Positions 20,282 through 31,244 of a stretch of 64,000 nt of DNA are shown in pieces. Location of the stretch: the NCBI RefSeq assembly GCF_011745365.1, contig NW_024468912.1:2852001-2916000 (forward strand), written 5' to 3'. The stretch is from Cryphonectria parasitica EP155. Lineage: Eukaryota; Ascomycota; Sordariomycetes; Diaporthales; Cryphonectriaceae. The position numbers were made by a program, and so were the translations under genes. The notes under the pieces were generated by a model. It ran no database searches and had not been told where the DNA came from. It worked only from the letters and a program-made list of their open reading frames with translations. Numbering within the stretch: position 1 is the first letter of the stretch; each line of letters begins with the position of its first letter.

Positions 20282-23200
20282 ATGTCTGCTCCAGGTCTGA
20301 CAGAGAAGCTCGACAAGATTCGGTCGCCGAATCTGCAGAGTCAACAGCAGGTAGGTTGTTTGCCCTCCTTGATTTTTTTCTGTAGCCCTCGTGTATTCGC
20401 TCCAACTAACATGTACTTCTCCAGACATCGGTCATCTTGCAGGCAGTCGAGGCAACCCTCAAGGAACAAAAGTCCGAGCCGACCCCCACAGCATACTTTG
20501 CTGCCTTGTTGGCGCTTCTCGACAAGACATCCTCCTCTGGACAGTCCAAGAAAGACCTGACGATCGCCATCGTATACCTCCTGGACGTCGTCACCCCCTT
20601 CGCGCCACAGCCCCTCCTCCGTGCCCGATTTACTCAAATTCTTCAGCTTCTCGCCCCCGTCATTTCACAACCAGAGGCCGATGCGCCGCTTCTTCGACCA
20701 TCGATAGGATGTCTCGAGTCTCTTCTTCTCGCACAGAACTCAGCATCGTGGGGCCTGTCCGTCACGCAGATGGGCCCTCGGAGTGCCGTGTCTGGCCTGC
20801 TGAACCTGTCCCTGGACCCCCGGCCTAAGGTTCGCAAGCGAGCCCAGGAGGCCCTCAAGAAAGTTTTGAAGAACCCTCCACCGACGCCTTCGCTCGATCA
20901 CCCCGCTGCAGACATGTGCGCCGAGGCGGCAATGGCAAGCCTGACAGAATTGGCAGAGAATGCAACCCAGTCACGAAAGGAAAAGCGCTCCACTGATCCT
21001 GTTCACGACCCGAACATGATGCACGCGCTCCAACTCATCAAGGCAGTTGCTGCAGGCAGCGGTGGGTGGCCGAGCAAGAAGATAGAGTCGCTCTGCGAGC
21101 TGCTCATCAGCATAGCGAGGACCGGAAACGAGCACATGACGATGGCCATCTTTGAAATATTTGAGATGATCTTTGAGGGCATGGTAGCAGATGAGGTGGC
21201 CTCTGCGAAGCTGCCAAGACTGCTCGAGATCATTTCGGACCTGCGCCCAGCTTCCAACGACACGCAGCTCCTCCCAGCGTGGATAGCCATTCTCTCGAGG
21301 GGTTACGATGTCTCCGCCCAAGTGGAGCCAGAGGATACTTTTATGAAGCTGCCAGAACTCTTTGAAATGGTGTCCCAGTTCCTCGAATCTCCCTCAGAGA
21401 ACATCCGTGTTTCGTCATCCGAGTGTCTCGTCTCGTTCCTGGCAAACTGCATACCTAATCAGGTCATACTTGAGCCCTCGATCTATGATGAAAAGACACT
21501 GGAAAAGATTGTCAAGGTAGTGGAGGGTCTGTTCAGCGTCAAGTACCAGGGTGCTTGGATGGAGACATTCACTGTCGTGGGAGCCATGTTTGATTGCCTG
21601 CGATGGAGGGCACATCCCTACCTCCTGAATGTAACGAAGACGATCGGTGACATGCGAGGCAGCGACGCCTTCGCCAGCAAGGACAAAGCGGATGAGGTGC
21701 TCGGCAAGGCGGTCAGGGCGATGGGTCCAGAGGCGGTTCTCGGCGTTCTGCCGCTGAATGTCGTCCTGCCTACCAAAGACAAACCCGGCAGAGCCTGGAT
21801 GGTGACGTTGCTCAGAGACTACACCGCAAACACAAATCTTGCACACTTCAGGTCAGAGCTTGTGCCGTTGAGCGAGCTGTTTTTCCAAAGAGTATTGGAC
21901 CACAGCGGCCCGAAGACGATGCAGGTCAAGGTCTGGGAGGTCCTAGTACACCAGGTCTGGTCGATTCTCCCTGGGTACTGCGACTTGCCGCTCGACCTCC
22001 GAGACGCGTTTGATCAGTCCTTTGCGGAGATGCTTGCCAATCTCCTCTATCAGCAAGTCGAACTCCGCCTCAGCATCTGCAAGGCGCTGCAGGCGTTGGT
22101 CGAATCCAACCGGGCCATCGCATCCATCGAGGAGGAAGACGACCTTATTCTGCAGAGCCGCGTGACCAAGGCTGAAGCACAGAAGAACCTTGAGTATCTG
22201 GGAGGCTTTGCCGGGAACTTTCTGGCTGTGTTGTTCAACGTCTACGGGCAAACTCTGCCGCATTCACGCGGATCCATCCTACAGACCATCAACGCCTACC
22301 TGAGCATCACGCCCTCTGGTGAGCTCAAGGACACCTTCGACCGTGTCTGCAAGATGTTGGCATCTGCCCTCGAGGAGGCGCCTGCGGATAGCAACAAGGA
22401 CGCCAAAAAGAGTGGGAGCGACAAGATGCCCTCCACCACACATACCCTCATGGACCTGGTGATCACCATGTCCATCTATCTGCCAAGGGAGAGTTTCGCC
22501 GCACTTTTTGAGATTGCCACGTTGGTGATCTTCAAAGGCGATGATGCGCAGCTGCAAAAGAAGGCCTACAAGATGATTCCTCGCCTGGCCGAGTCCGAGA
22601 CAGGCAAGGTTGCCCTTCAAGAGCGCCAATCTGCGCTGCAGGCCTTGATCCTGTCAAGCGCTGATAAATGCTCGGCGCCAGCCCGTCGGGAGCGCATGGC
22701 TGCAATAGCCGCCATGGTCCCTTTCATCCCCGATGATTCACTGCACTTCATTCCCTCCATTCTGTCCGAGGTGGTCATTGGCTGTAAAGAGCAGAACGAG
22801 CGTGCGAGATCAACAGCCTTCGAGCTCCTGGTGCTCCTCGGCCAGAAGATGGTATCCGCCAACGGTGCCACGATCGACAACAGCAAGGTGCCGCGCATGC
22901 CCAAAGATGCTCCGTCAGTGGCCGCTAATATCGAAGAATTCTTCACAATGGTCAGTGCAGGTCTCGCCGGTGGCACACCCCATATGATCTCCGCGACAAT
23001 CACAGCCATCAGTCGAATCCTGTACGAGTTCCGCGAGTCACTGAGCACAGAGACGCTCTCCGAGCTGGTACAGACTATGGACCTGTTCTTGACGTCGAAC
23101 AACCGTGAGATTGTCAAGAGCGTGCTGGGCTTCGTCAAGGTTGTGATCATCAGCCTGCCGCGGGAACTCGTGGAGCCACGGCTGGAAAGTATGATTCCAA

Positions 23201-24093
23201 ACCTCATGGTATGGAGCCATGAGCACAAGGGCCACTTCCGCGCTAAGGTCAAGCACATCATCGAACGGTTGGTGCGACGATTCGGCGTCGAGATTGTCAA
23301 CAAGCACTGTCCCGAGGAGGACCGCAAGCTCGTTAACAACATCCGCAAGTCTAAGGAGCGTAGCAAGAGAAAGAAGGACGCCGCCAAGGAAGCTGGCGAG
23401 GAAAGCGACGACGAGGAGTCCCGGAAGGGCAAGCGTGCATTTGATAACGAGTTCGATAAGGCGCTATACAGCAGCAGCGAGGACGAAGGCTCCGCATCGG
23501 AGGAGGACGACGATCCAACCCCCCGCGGTAAGAAGACGAAGAAGGGTCGTGCTTACATCGTCGAAGACGAGGATGAGCCGCTCGACCTGCTCGACCGACG
23601 TGCGCTGGCAAACATCTCCTCGACGAAGCCCGTCAAGCTTCGCGCGCAGCAGAAGACCAAGGCCAAGGTCGACCTGGACGGAAAGCTTATCCTTGGCGAG
23701 GAGAAGGCCGCCGGCGGCGCGGATGAGATGGACGTGGATGGTGGCAGTGCTGCAGCAGCGGGCGAGAGTGGCGTCAATGCCTATGTCGCGGCGCTCAAGG
23801 GCAAGGATGTGCCCAAGAAGGGCCTACGTGGCAAGCTCAAGTGGTCGAACAAGAGGGGCAAGGGTGATGATGACGACGACGACGATGGCGAGATGGATGT
23901 CGACGAGGAGAGCACGGCTGCCATCAAGGCGAAGGTGGGCAAGGGGGCGCAGAAGCCCAGAGGCGGTGCTCATGGCGGTGGTGGAAAGAGGTCCGGGAAG
24001 GGCATTGCTGCTGGCCGGAGGGGTCTGGGAGAGGACAAGCGCAGAGGTCCGGCTATGCAGGGCAGGGTGATGAAGAAGGGAGGCAGAAGGTAG
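20282..24093 (+). CDS. RRP12: RRP12-like ribosome biogenesis HEAT-repeat protein
   Basis: Nuclear/nucleolar HEAT-repeat factor that binds pre-ribosomes and helps export of both subunits. Exons 20282-20350 and 20425-24093, intron 20351-20424 (GTAGGT...CCAG, 74 bp, phase 0), 1245 residues, close to yeast Rrp12. The short first exon encodes MSAPGLTEKLDKIRSPNLQS, whose last part is the conserved start of the family. Helical repeats follow for about 950 residues (PLLRPSIGCLESLLLAQNSA; GLLNLSLDPRPKVRKRAQEA). The C-terminal ~260 residues are alternately acidic and basic (EESDDEE, DDDDDDDGEMDVDEE) and end in a Gly/Lys/Arg-rich tail, as in other nucleolar proteins. It converges on VTI1 with 370 bp between stops. 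Confidence 0.93.
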
Positions 24094-24463
24094 AGACAAG
24101 GGAGGATACCTGCTGCTGCTTACTCTACCCACCCGACTCGTCGAGGTCTTGGGCGTCGAAAGGTCCGGGAGCTGCTGCGCTGGCAGAATTTCATTACGAT
24201 ACGCTTATTCTCAAAAGGGATCACGGCGTTCATAGGGCATTGAAGATTATATAGAAAGTATGTTTTCCCTATTGATATTGCCACAGTCCAGCCCGCAAGT
24301 AGGAACAGCAGTCTCTTGTAAATCTTACGTTGCAAAGCAGAAACGAACCATCGTACACGGACTGCTGTCTCCAAAAAGAAAAATAACGCCCTTGCAACGC
24401 CATGTCCTAAGCATATCGTATCTAACAAACACCCCCGAATCGATCACGCCACACGCCCATCGC
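24094..24463. other. convergent 3' region RRP12 / VTI1
   Basis: A 370-bp interval between two stop codons facing each other. It holds both 3' ends; no open frame of interest. Confidence 0.5.
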
Positions 24464-25333
24464 TCATCGGAACTTGCTAACAATGACAGCAATGATGAGA
24501 AGAACCAAGACAGTAATGATGGCAATAGTTATAACCCGATTTGTAGCCATCCTACTCCAATGTTAGCCCAAAAATCCCATCCCAGCAAGCAGGTCAAGTA
24601 AAACCCAAGGGGATATATATATATATAGGGAAGCACAAACCTACGCGCCATCCCCCTCAGCGTCTTGACACTCCTGTCTACATAGCCCTCGCTCTGCAGC
24701 AGGGTCTCATTGGTGTGCTCGATGATGCCCCTCTGGCGGTGCAGGTCGCCCAGGGTAGCGGCGCCGATCATCTCGGTCTCGTTGGCCAGGCGCTGCGAGG
24801 CCTTGAGCCGCTGGGTGCTCCGGTCCAGGCGGTCGGAGCCGGACAGGAGCTGCTGGCGCTGCTCGTGCTGCACATCGGCAGGGTTGTCGCTGTACCGCTC
24901 GCGGCTGCCAAAGAGCGCGGAGCGGTCCTCGGCGAGGTGCCGCAGCTTCCGGCGGGAGGTGTCGATGGCGGTCTGCACGTCGCGGAAGCGCTGGTTGGCC
25001 TTGGCGCGGGACGAGGTCGGGATGTTGGACTTTTCGAGCTGCATCTGGCCGAGCTGGGTTTGGGGTAAGCGAGTGGGTGAAGTTAGCTTATCATGTATTG
25101 ATGTGTGAAAAGGGTTTGTGCTTCTGCTTTGTCTTCTTCTCTGGAGGACGCACCAGCTCTTCCGCCTCCTCGAGGGCCCGCTCCGCCGAGCTGATGGCGG
25201 CCTTGCGCGGTTCGCCGGACAGCTCAGGTATCTGGTCGAGCTTCTGGACCAGGTCGGCCTCCACGAGCCTGAACTCGGCGGAGTAGCTCTCGAAGAGCTC
25301 GGAGCCGGCGTCGGTGTCGAGCGGGTTGGACAT
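24464..25333 (-). CDS. VTI1: VTI1 Qb-SNARE
   Basis: SNARE used in Golgi-endosome-vacuole traffic. Exons 25333-25154, 25053-24641 and 24551-24464; introns 25153-25054 (100 bp) and 24640-24552 (89 bp, containing an AT microsatellite); 226 residues. The N-terminal three-helix domain starts MSNPLDTDAGSELFESYSAE. The SNARE motif lies at about residues 125-190, with the central Q layer in HRQRGIIEHTNETLLQSEGY. The last exon encodes the transmembrane anchor VITIAIITVLVLLIIAVIVS and ends SKFR. Without splicing the third exon the protein would lack its membrane anchor. In family terms it pairs with syntaxins such as Pep12, Vam3 and Sed5. Confidence 0.95.
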
Positions 25334-27114
25334 GTTGAGTGTGCAAAGGGATCGATTCGGTTGCGGAGGGAAGAGTGAGAAGGGGGGTTGGGGTTGAATG
25401 GTCGAGGCAAGGAAGAGGCGAGGGTAACGAGGCCGAGAGAGATTTTCGCTGAGAAGGCACGCGATCGGAACTGTCGGTCGATTATGGATGAATTTTAATT
25501 CTTTGCGTGGTTGAGGTGTGGCGTGTGAAAGGGAGACGTTTCGTTGTTGGCGATGGAGGCAACAATGTACAAGCCAATGGGGCTGGGCTATCTTTGGGTG
25601 GTGCTGGGGGAAGCGTCAGTGTCACACGCAGCTGCGTCAGGTTCGGCCAAATGTTCAAGGGCAGGGGACCTGCAAAAGGCATTCTCCCGTTCCCTGCTCG
25701 TCATTATGTAAACGCTGGCCCCGCCCACGCCACCAGTTCGACCAATCATGTGGCAATCCAGATTTCCCAGCGCAGAGCAAGAAATATCTTCCTGGCCAGC
25801 CGCTGTTTCTCTCTGTTCTCTTCTCTTCTTTTCTTTTCTCTTCATAGAAAGTTGAACCACCCCGGATTTGCAGATAAAAGGCTCGCCATTCACAGTCCTT
25901 CGGGACCCATGGATGTCGAGTTGAATTAAGCCCGGGCAGAGTAATATTTCGGCGCTCCTAAGAATTGGATATTGTCTCCCTCTATGACTATTCCAGTCCC
26001 GTTGGGTCTCGACATTTATGCATGACGACGAACCTTGATGTTGTTTTCTTTCTTTCCCTCCCTCTCAAGGGAGGTGAAATCGTGGTCCTGTGTCAGTCAT
26101 GGTTGATGACTTGGGTTTCCTCGAGCATGAGCCTGTGGAAGGCTGAATGAGGAGGTTGTGCTTGGGGTGCATCTTGGGAAGAACGGACCCAATGCGCACG
26201 CACTACAGGATTTCGCTGGCAGAAGCACTATGTATCATCATGTACGGTAGGTTGGAGTAAGGGAACCCTCTCGCCTGTGGCTTCAGGACCATCTCTAGTG
26301 CATGCGCACAGTCCCATCTCGCCATGCGTTGCAGTGCGACAAGGTTTGCGGTTGCGATTGCCTCGAATTTGAAACTCGTTTTGGTGTTGCCCCGCCACAG
26401 TGGCTGCCCTGCCCGCCAGGCTATTTGTCTATGTACAATTAGCTCATAGACTTTTAGCTCCCTCCTCAATAATCTGAGTCCACCAATGCTCCTCCGTCCC
26501 CCTTCGTCTCTTCGTCCTCTTCCCACTGTCTCATTCTTCTTCTTGCTGGTCATTGCATGGTTGCACAGCTACTTGTTTGTACAATCCAACCATCGAATCC
26601 AGCGCAGGACTAGAAGATGCCTGCAGAGTAAGTTCCCGTCTTGTCGCAACCTCCTCCTCCGATCTTCACATGCTCGCAAGTTCCCTTTCGTCCTTCTCCA
26701 GGCGGCCCAGAAGCCACACCCACACCACCACTATCACCTCATCCCATTCTCAGCTGGCTTATGTCTTGGGACCGACCTGGACGCTAGCGTCAATGACTGC
26801 GATCCGCCCTCCCGAACTATCGTTCTCTTCAGATCGATAAGACGCTTCCAAACTGCCTTGACCTCTAGAATGCCTGTCTGATGGATGCTACCCGCTACCC
26901 CATGATGACTATCTTCTATTGAATAACATGGAATCCCATTATTTTGCTTTTTAAGTTTGAATCCCAAGTCTGGGCCGCGCCATTGCTTCTTGGTCACTGC
27001 CTCGTGTGGCGCTTCCTAATCGGATCACGGCTGGTGAGGTCATCGAGCGCAGTTAGCAACTCACGATCAACATTTCCCATTCTCGACGTCTAACTGCCCC
27101 TCTTCCTTTCACTC
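25334..27114. other. intergenic region VTI1 / oxidoreductase
   Basis: A 1.8-kb interval between divergent genes. The longest open frames (about 140 codons near 25507-25929, 131 codons near 26486-26881) are low in complexity, overlap others and have no recognisable motif. Pyrimidine-rich patches occur around 25810-25845 and 26480-26545. Confidence 0.5.
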
Positions 27115-28878
27115 ATGATGAGCCGACCAATTAACTCTCACCCCAGGAAGAAGGTGGCCATCGTGGGCAGCGGCTGCGCAGGCATCGCAGCCCTCTGGGC
27201 TCTAAACCGGACCCACCATGATGTCTACATGTACGAGGCAGCAGATCGGCTCGGAGGCCATACAAATACCGTGGACTGGAAAAATGGAAAGTACACCACC
27301 AAGGTCGACACAGGTTTCATCGTTATGAATGAGGCCACATACCGTGAGACGAAACTCTTTACTTCCCGCACACTCCCCTACCCTCTTCTATACAGGTAGA
27401 CCTCAAAAAAGCAGCCTCCGGCTCACATGATCATATAGCAAACTTCATCAAGTTCCTCGGCAAGGTCAAGGTGGACATCGTGCCGACGGCGATGACCTTT
27501 GGTGTCTCTCGGGATCACGGGGTATTCGAATGGGCGGGAACGAGCCTGAATTCCATCTTTTGCCAGCGGAGACATATCTTCTCGCCGAGGATGTGGCGCA
27601 TGATATTCGACATTGTCCGCTTCAACCAGTTCGCGCTGGACCTACTGATTAATGATGACTCGGAGCGTGTGGGGGCCCGCCAAGTGAACGGAAACAGCCA
27701 CAAGTTTGGTGCAAATCATGGGACCCCGAGGGCAGAGGAGACCATTGGAGAGTACCTCGACAGAGAGGGATATTCCGATGCATTCCGTGATGACTATCTC
27801 ATCCCTATGACGGCTGCTGTATGGAGCACGAGTCCCGACAAGTGCACGTTGGAGTTTCCTGCTGTGACCCTTGTGCGCTTCTTGTAAGTTCTTGCCACTT
27901 TCTACATGAAATGCTGCTTCTGTGGCTCACCCAGTCGTTTTTAGATGGAATCACCACCTGCTGTCCACGGTCGCTACCAGGCCTTCATGGCTCACAATCC
28001 CAGAAGGCTCTAAAGCGTATATCGATGCGGTGATGAAAGGCTTTCCGCCGAATCACCTCTTCCTCAACACACCAGTGAGTTCGGTCACGAACGAGAGAGA
28101 CGGCCGGGTCCGTCTACACCTGAGAGACGGTAAAAGTGCTGTCTACGACCACGTCATCCTGGCTACTCATGGTGATCAGGCCTACGAAATCATCAAAAAC
28201 TCGGCAACAAGAGAGGAGACGTCTATTCTCTCCACTTTCGAGACGTCACAGAACACAGCGGTCCTGCACGCCGACCTCACGCACATGCCTGCAGACCGCA
28301 AGGCCTGGAGCAGCTGGAACTACCTGACGCTCACCTCGCCATCGACCGGCCGCTCGAACATTGATCAAGTCTCATTGACCTACAACATGAATATCCTGCA
28401 GCATATCCCCGTCGATACCTTTGGCGACGTCCTCGTCACACTGAACCCACTTCACGAGCCCAAGGCTAGTACGGTGCAGGGCAGGTATGAGTACACACAT
28501 CCGCTGTATAATGCGGCCAGCATACACGCACAGGGCCTGCTTCCCAAGATCCAAAACAAAAGAGGGATCAGCTACTGCGGCGCGTGGACCAAATATGGCT
28601 TCCACGAGGATGGCTTTAGTTCCGGACTCGCGGTCGCAAAGGATCATCTGGGTGCGAAATTGCCCTTCGAATTCGTCGACTCGACGTATAGCCGGGGCAG
28701 GGCTCCGGTGCTAGGGCTGGCGGACTACCTCCTCAGGCTGCTCATCTTGGTGATCTACGTGTTTGTAGTGCTACCACTCGAGCGGATAGGACGAGGCATA
28801 ACCTCAGCGGCGGACATGGCCAAGGCTCAGGTGGCTGGGCACTTCAGAGAGTATATCATAAAGGAGAAGAGGCAGTAA
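27115..28878 (+). CDS. FAD-dependent amine-oxidase-like oxidoreductase (COG2907 type)
   Basis: Exons 27115-27343, 27439-27883 and 27945-28878; introns 95 and 61 bp; 535 residues. The dinucleotide-binding motif VAIVGSGCAGIAAL is at about residues 14-27, followed by MYEAADRLGGHTNTV (GG doublet after the ADP-ribose-binding acidic residue). Splicing of intron 1 restores the family sequence NEATYPNFIKFL. A second FAD-contact motif appears near the C-terminus (ISYCGAWTKYGFHEDGFSSG). A hydrophobic helix at about residues 486-508 (LADYLLRLLILVIYVFVVLP) predicts a membrane anchor. The substrate is unknown. In bacteria this family often sits beside cyclopropane-fatty-acid synthase genes; no such gene is nearby here. 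There are two adjacent ATGs (27115, 27118). Confidence 0.82.
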
Positions 28879-29125
28879 GGGCATCGTGTCAGCTGACATA
28901 TATCATTAATCAATAATATTACTACCAGCGTCCGGCCTTGACATAGGGTTCCCAAGATTGAGATGCAAACTCAGATGTGAACACAGTCCGCGGAGTAGAG
29001 GGTTAGGGTTGCTAGTCTCGCGGCAACTCGACCCACCTCTATAGCTTTTGATGCTCATACCCGCCCGCGAACATGCCATCCTGGAACGACGACACTTTCT
29101 CCATCCCACGATGTTCTGAAAAGTC

Positions 29126-30219
29126 ATGTCCAGCTTCCCAAGCACAGCATGGAGGCTGCAAAGCTTGGCGATGGCGCTGCCGCGCCCAACCTGCCGAACC
29201 CTGCGACCTAGCCACACCCTGGGCTTCAATCTGCGAAATTATGCCTCCGAGACAGGCCGCCATTCGACGACAACGGCTAGGGCGCATATCCCACCGAGCA
29301 TGGAGCAGGCGAGGGAGGTGTACAAGAGGAGAAACAGGACTACCATGTGAGGAGATGCTTGGAGGACAGACATACACATATACATGCATATGGCTTGATC
29401 TGAGGGTGGACGTATGGGCTAATTGGGCTGGCAGGTACTATACTTTGAGTGTCATCTTGGGCACGGTAGCCTTCTCCTACGGATCCGTACCTTTGTACAA
29501 AATGGTTGGTCTCCTCTGCCCCTCTTTGTCTGTTTATGAATCACTCCCCCTCTCTCTATGTGGTGTGTGTTTTCTCCTGTGAGCGCCATACTGAACCTTC
29601 CATTCCCCCCCACCTCTCCAGATCTGCCAAACAACCGGCTGGGGCGGCCAGCCCGTCCGCGCCCCAGGCCACGGCGGCACCTTTGGCGGGCCAGACGACC
29701 TCGCCTCGCGCCTACAACCCGTGCAGGATGCCAAGCGCATCCGCGTGACCTTCAACGCCTCCGTCTCGGACGTGCTCCCTTGGAAGTTCACCCCGCAGCA
29801 GCGCGAGGTGCGCGTGCTCCCTGGCGAGACGGCGTTGGCTTTCTACACGGCGACCAACACGAGCGACCAGGACATCATCGGGGTCGCGACATACAGCGTC
29901 ACCCCTGCGCAGGTGGCGCCGTACTTTAGCAAGATCCAGTGTTTCTGTTTCGAGGAGCAGAGGCTGAACGCTGGCGAGACAGTGGACATGCCCGTGTTCT
30001 TTTACCTGGATCCGGACTATCTGACGGATCTGAACATGAAGGGGGTGGAGACCGTTACGTTGAGTTATACTTTTTTCAGTGAGTTCTTTCTTCCTTTCTT
30101 CTTCCTCTCTTCTTTCTTTCTGTCTTGTGTGTCTGGTAGGAGGTAGGATGTGGCTGACGGTGAATGCAGAGGCCAAGTATGACAATAATGGGAACATCAA
30201 GGGGTTCCCGACTATTTGA
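29126..30219 (+). CDS. COX11: cytochrome c oxidase assembly protein COX11 (CtaG family)
   Basis: Inner-membrane copper chaperone that delivers Cu to the CuB site of Cox1. Exons 29126-29346, 29435-29504, 29622-30078 and 30170-30219; 265 residues. The N-terminus is a mitochondrial presequence (MSSFPSTAWRLQSLAMALPR). The transmembrane helix is YYTLSVILGTVAFSYGSVPL, ending in YKM, followed across intron 2 by ICQTTGWGG, the family signature. The soluble domain has the copper-binding CFCF motif in KIQCFCFEEQ, then FFYLDP and the tail AKYDNNGNIKGFPTI encoded mainly by the last exon. The donor of intron 2 (GTTGGT) is weak but keeps phase. Intron 3 begins GTGAGT. Confidence 0.95.
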
Positions 30220-31240
30220 TGAGGCCGACGCCACTGAGCGCAAGAGCATGGAGGCATCCTGGGGAGGCATCTCTCCCAGGATCCCTCAAACCCCATAGGT
30301 AAGGGGACCAGTATCCTACTTTCTGTAGGTGCGCTACTGTGGGGGTTGTCTCGAGGATTCAAGCCTGCAGTGTGCGGTCTTGTATTACTGCAACACGAGG
30401 AGTTGGTACGATATAAACTTGGTCCATGTCAAGAGCCTCTGTTATGAGGAGCTGGAGCGCAAGCCACATCATAAGTCAGGGCCATCAGGACCATTGGGTA
30501 CTCGTAGGAACCAAGGTACATACTATATAGATGTCTAGCTTGGAAGATAACTCGCCACTCTCACAGCATTCTGTAGGGAACGCGCTCTAGATGATAGGTA
30601 GAGAGAGAGAGAAAAAATGTTGCAAAACAATTTTGAGAAGATTTGTCTGGCCTGTAGAGCTGTTACACTGATTGATCACTCTTGGAAATGTTGAAGCTTG
30701 TGGCGTGAAACCGGGCAAGCCTTACCTGTAGCATTGTATCGACTCGAAGCAAAGCATCGAGGTTGTAACAAATCACCCATCAGCTAATTATGGGCGAGCT
30801 ACTATGTAGGAGAGCAGGAGAACTGCCAGGGGGACCTCCCCAGGTCTCAGCGGTGGGTGGCCCGCACCCTAGCAGGGGTCCGTACCGATGTTCCACTGTG
30901 TTAGAGCAGCACCTAATACCGACCGTAGCATCCCATGCGCCTACTGCGGTAGGAGAGAATGACGCGCTGTCTAGGACACTGTCCACTAAATGATTGCACC
31001 TTTTGGAGAAGCTCACCTGGCCTGGTCACGATCCACGAGCGGATACGACCACAGCTTTATCGCAAGCTACCCTTTTACACCAACACTCGTTGTGTTCTTG
31101 TCCAGGAGCCGACGAACCCTCCAAGCCACCTATCCGGGAGCAACAATACGCCTCGATCGCCGTGGCCAGATAGCTGTCATCATACCAGACCGTCCTGATT
31201 CCCTCTGCAATGTTCGCTCCTACTGCGCTCTGCCGGTAGC
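30220..31240. promoter_or_regulatory. intergenic / RAV1 promoter and leader
   Basis: About 1 kb between COX11 and RAV1, both on the plus strand. A GA tract lies at about 30600-30613. The last 250 bp carry two overlapping ATG-started open frames (30959-31198 and 30990-31244); the second runs into the RAV1 start and is listed separately. Confidence 0.5.
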
Positions 31241-31244
31241 ATGA
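30990..31244 (+). other. upstream ORF overlapping the RAV1 start codon (ATGA)
   Basis: ATG at 30990 opens 84 codons ending in TGA at 31242-31244, which overlaps the RAV1 ATG (31241-31243) as ATGA. The encoded peptide (ends YCALPVA) resembles nothing I recognise. If the mRNA starts upstream of 30990 this ORF would force RAV1 to be translated by reinitiation or leaky scanning. Whether it is in the transcript is not visible. Confidence 0.35.
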
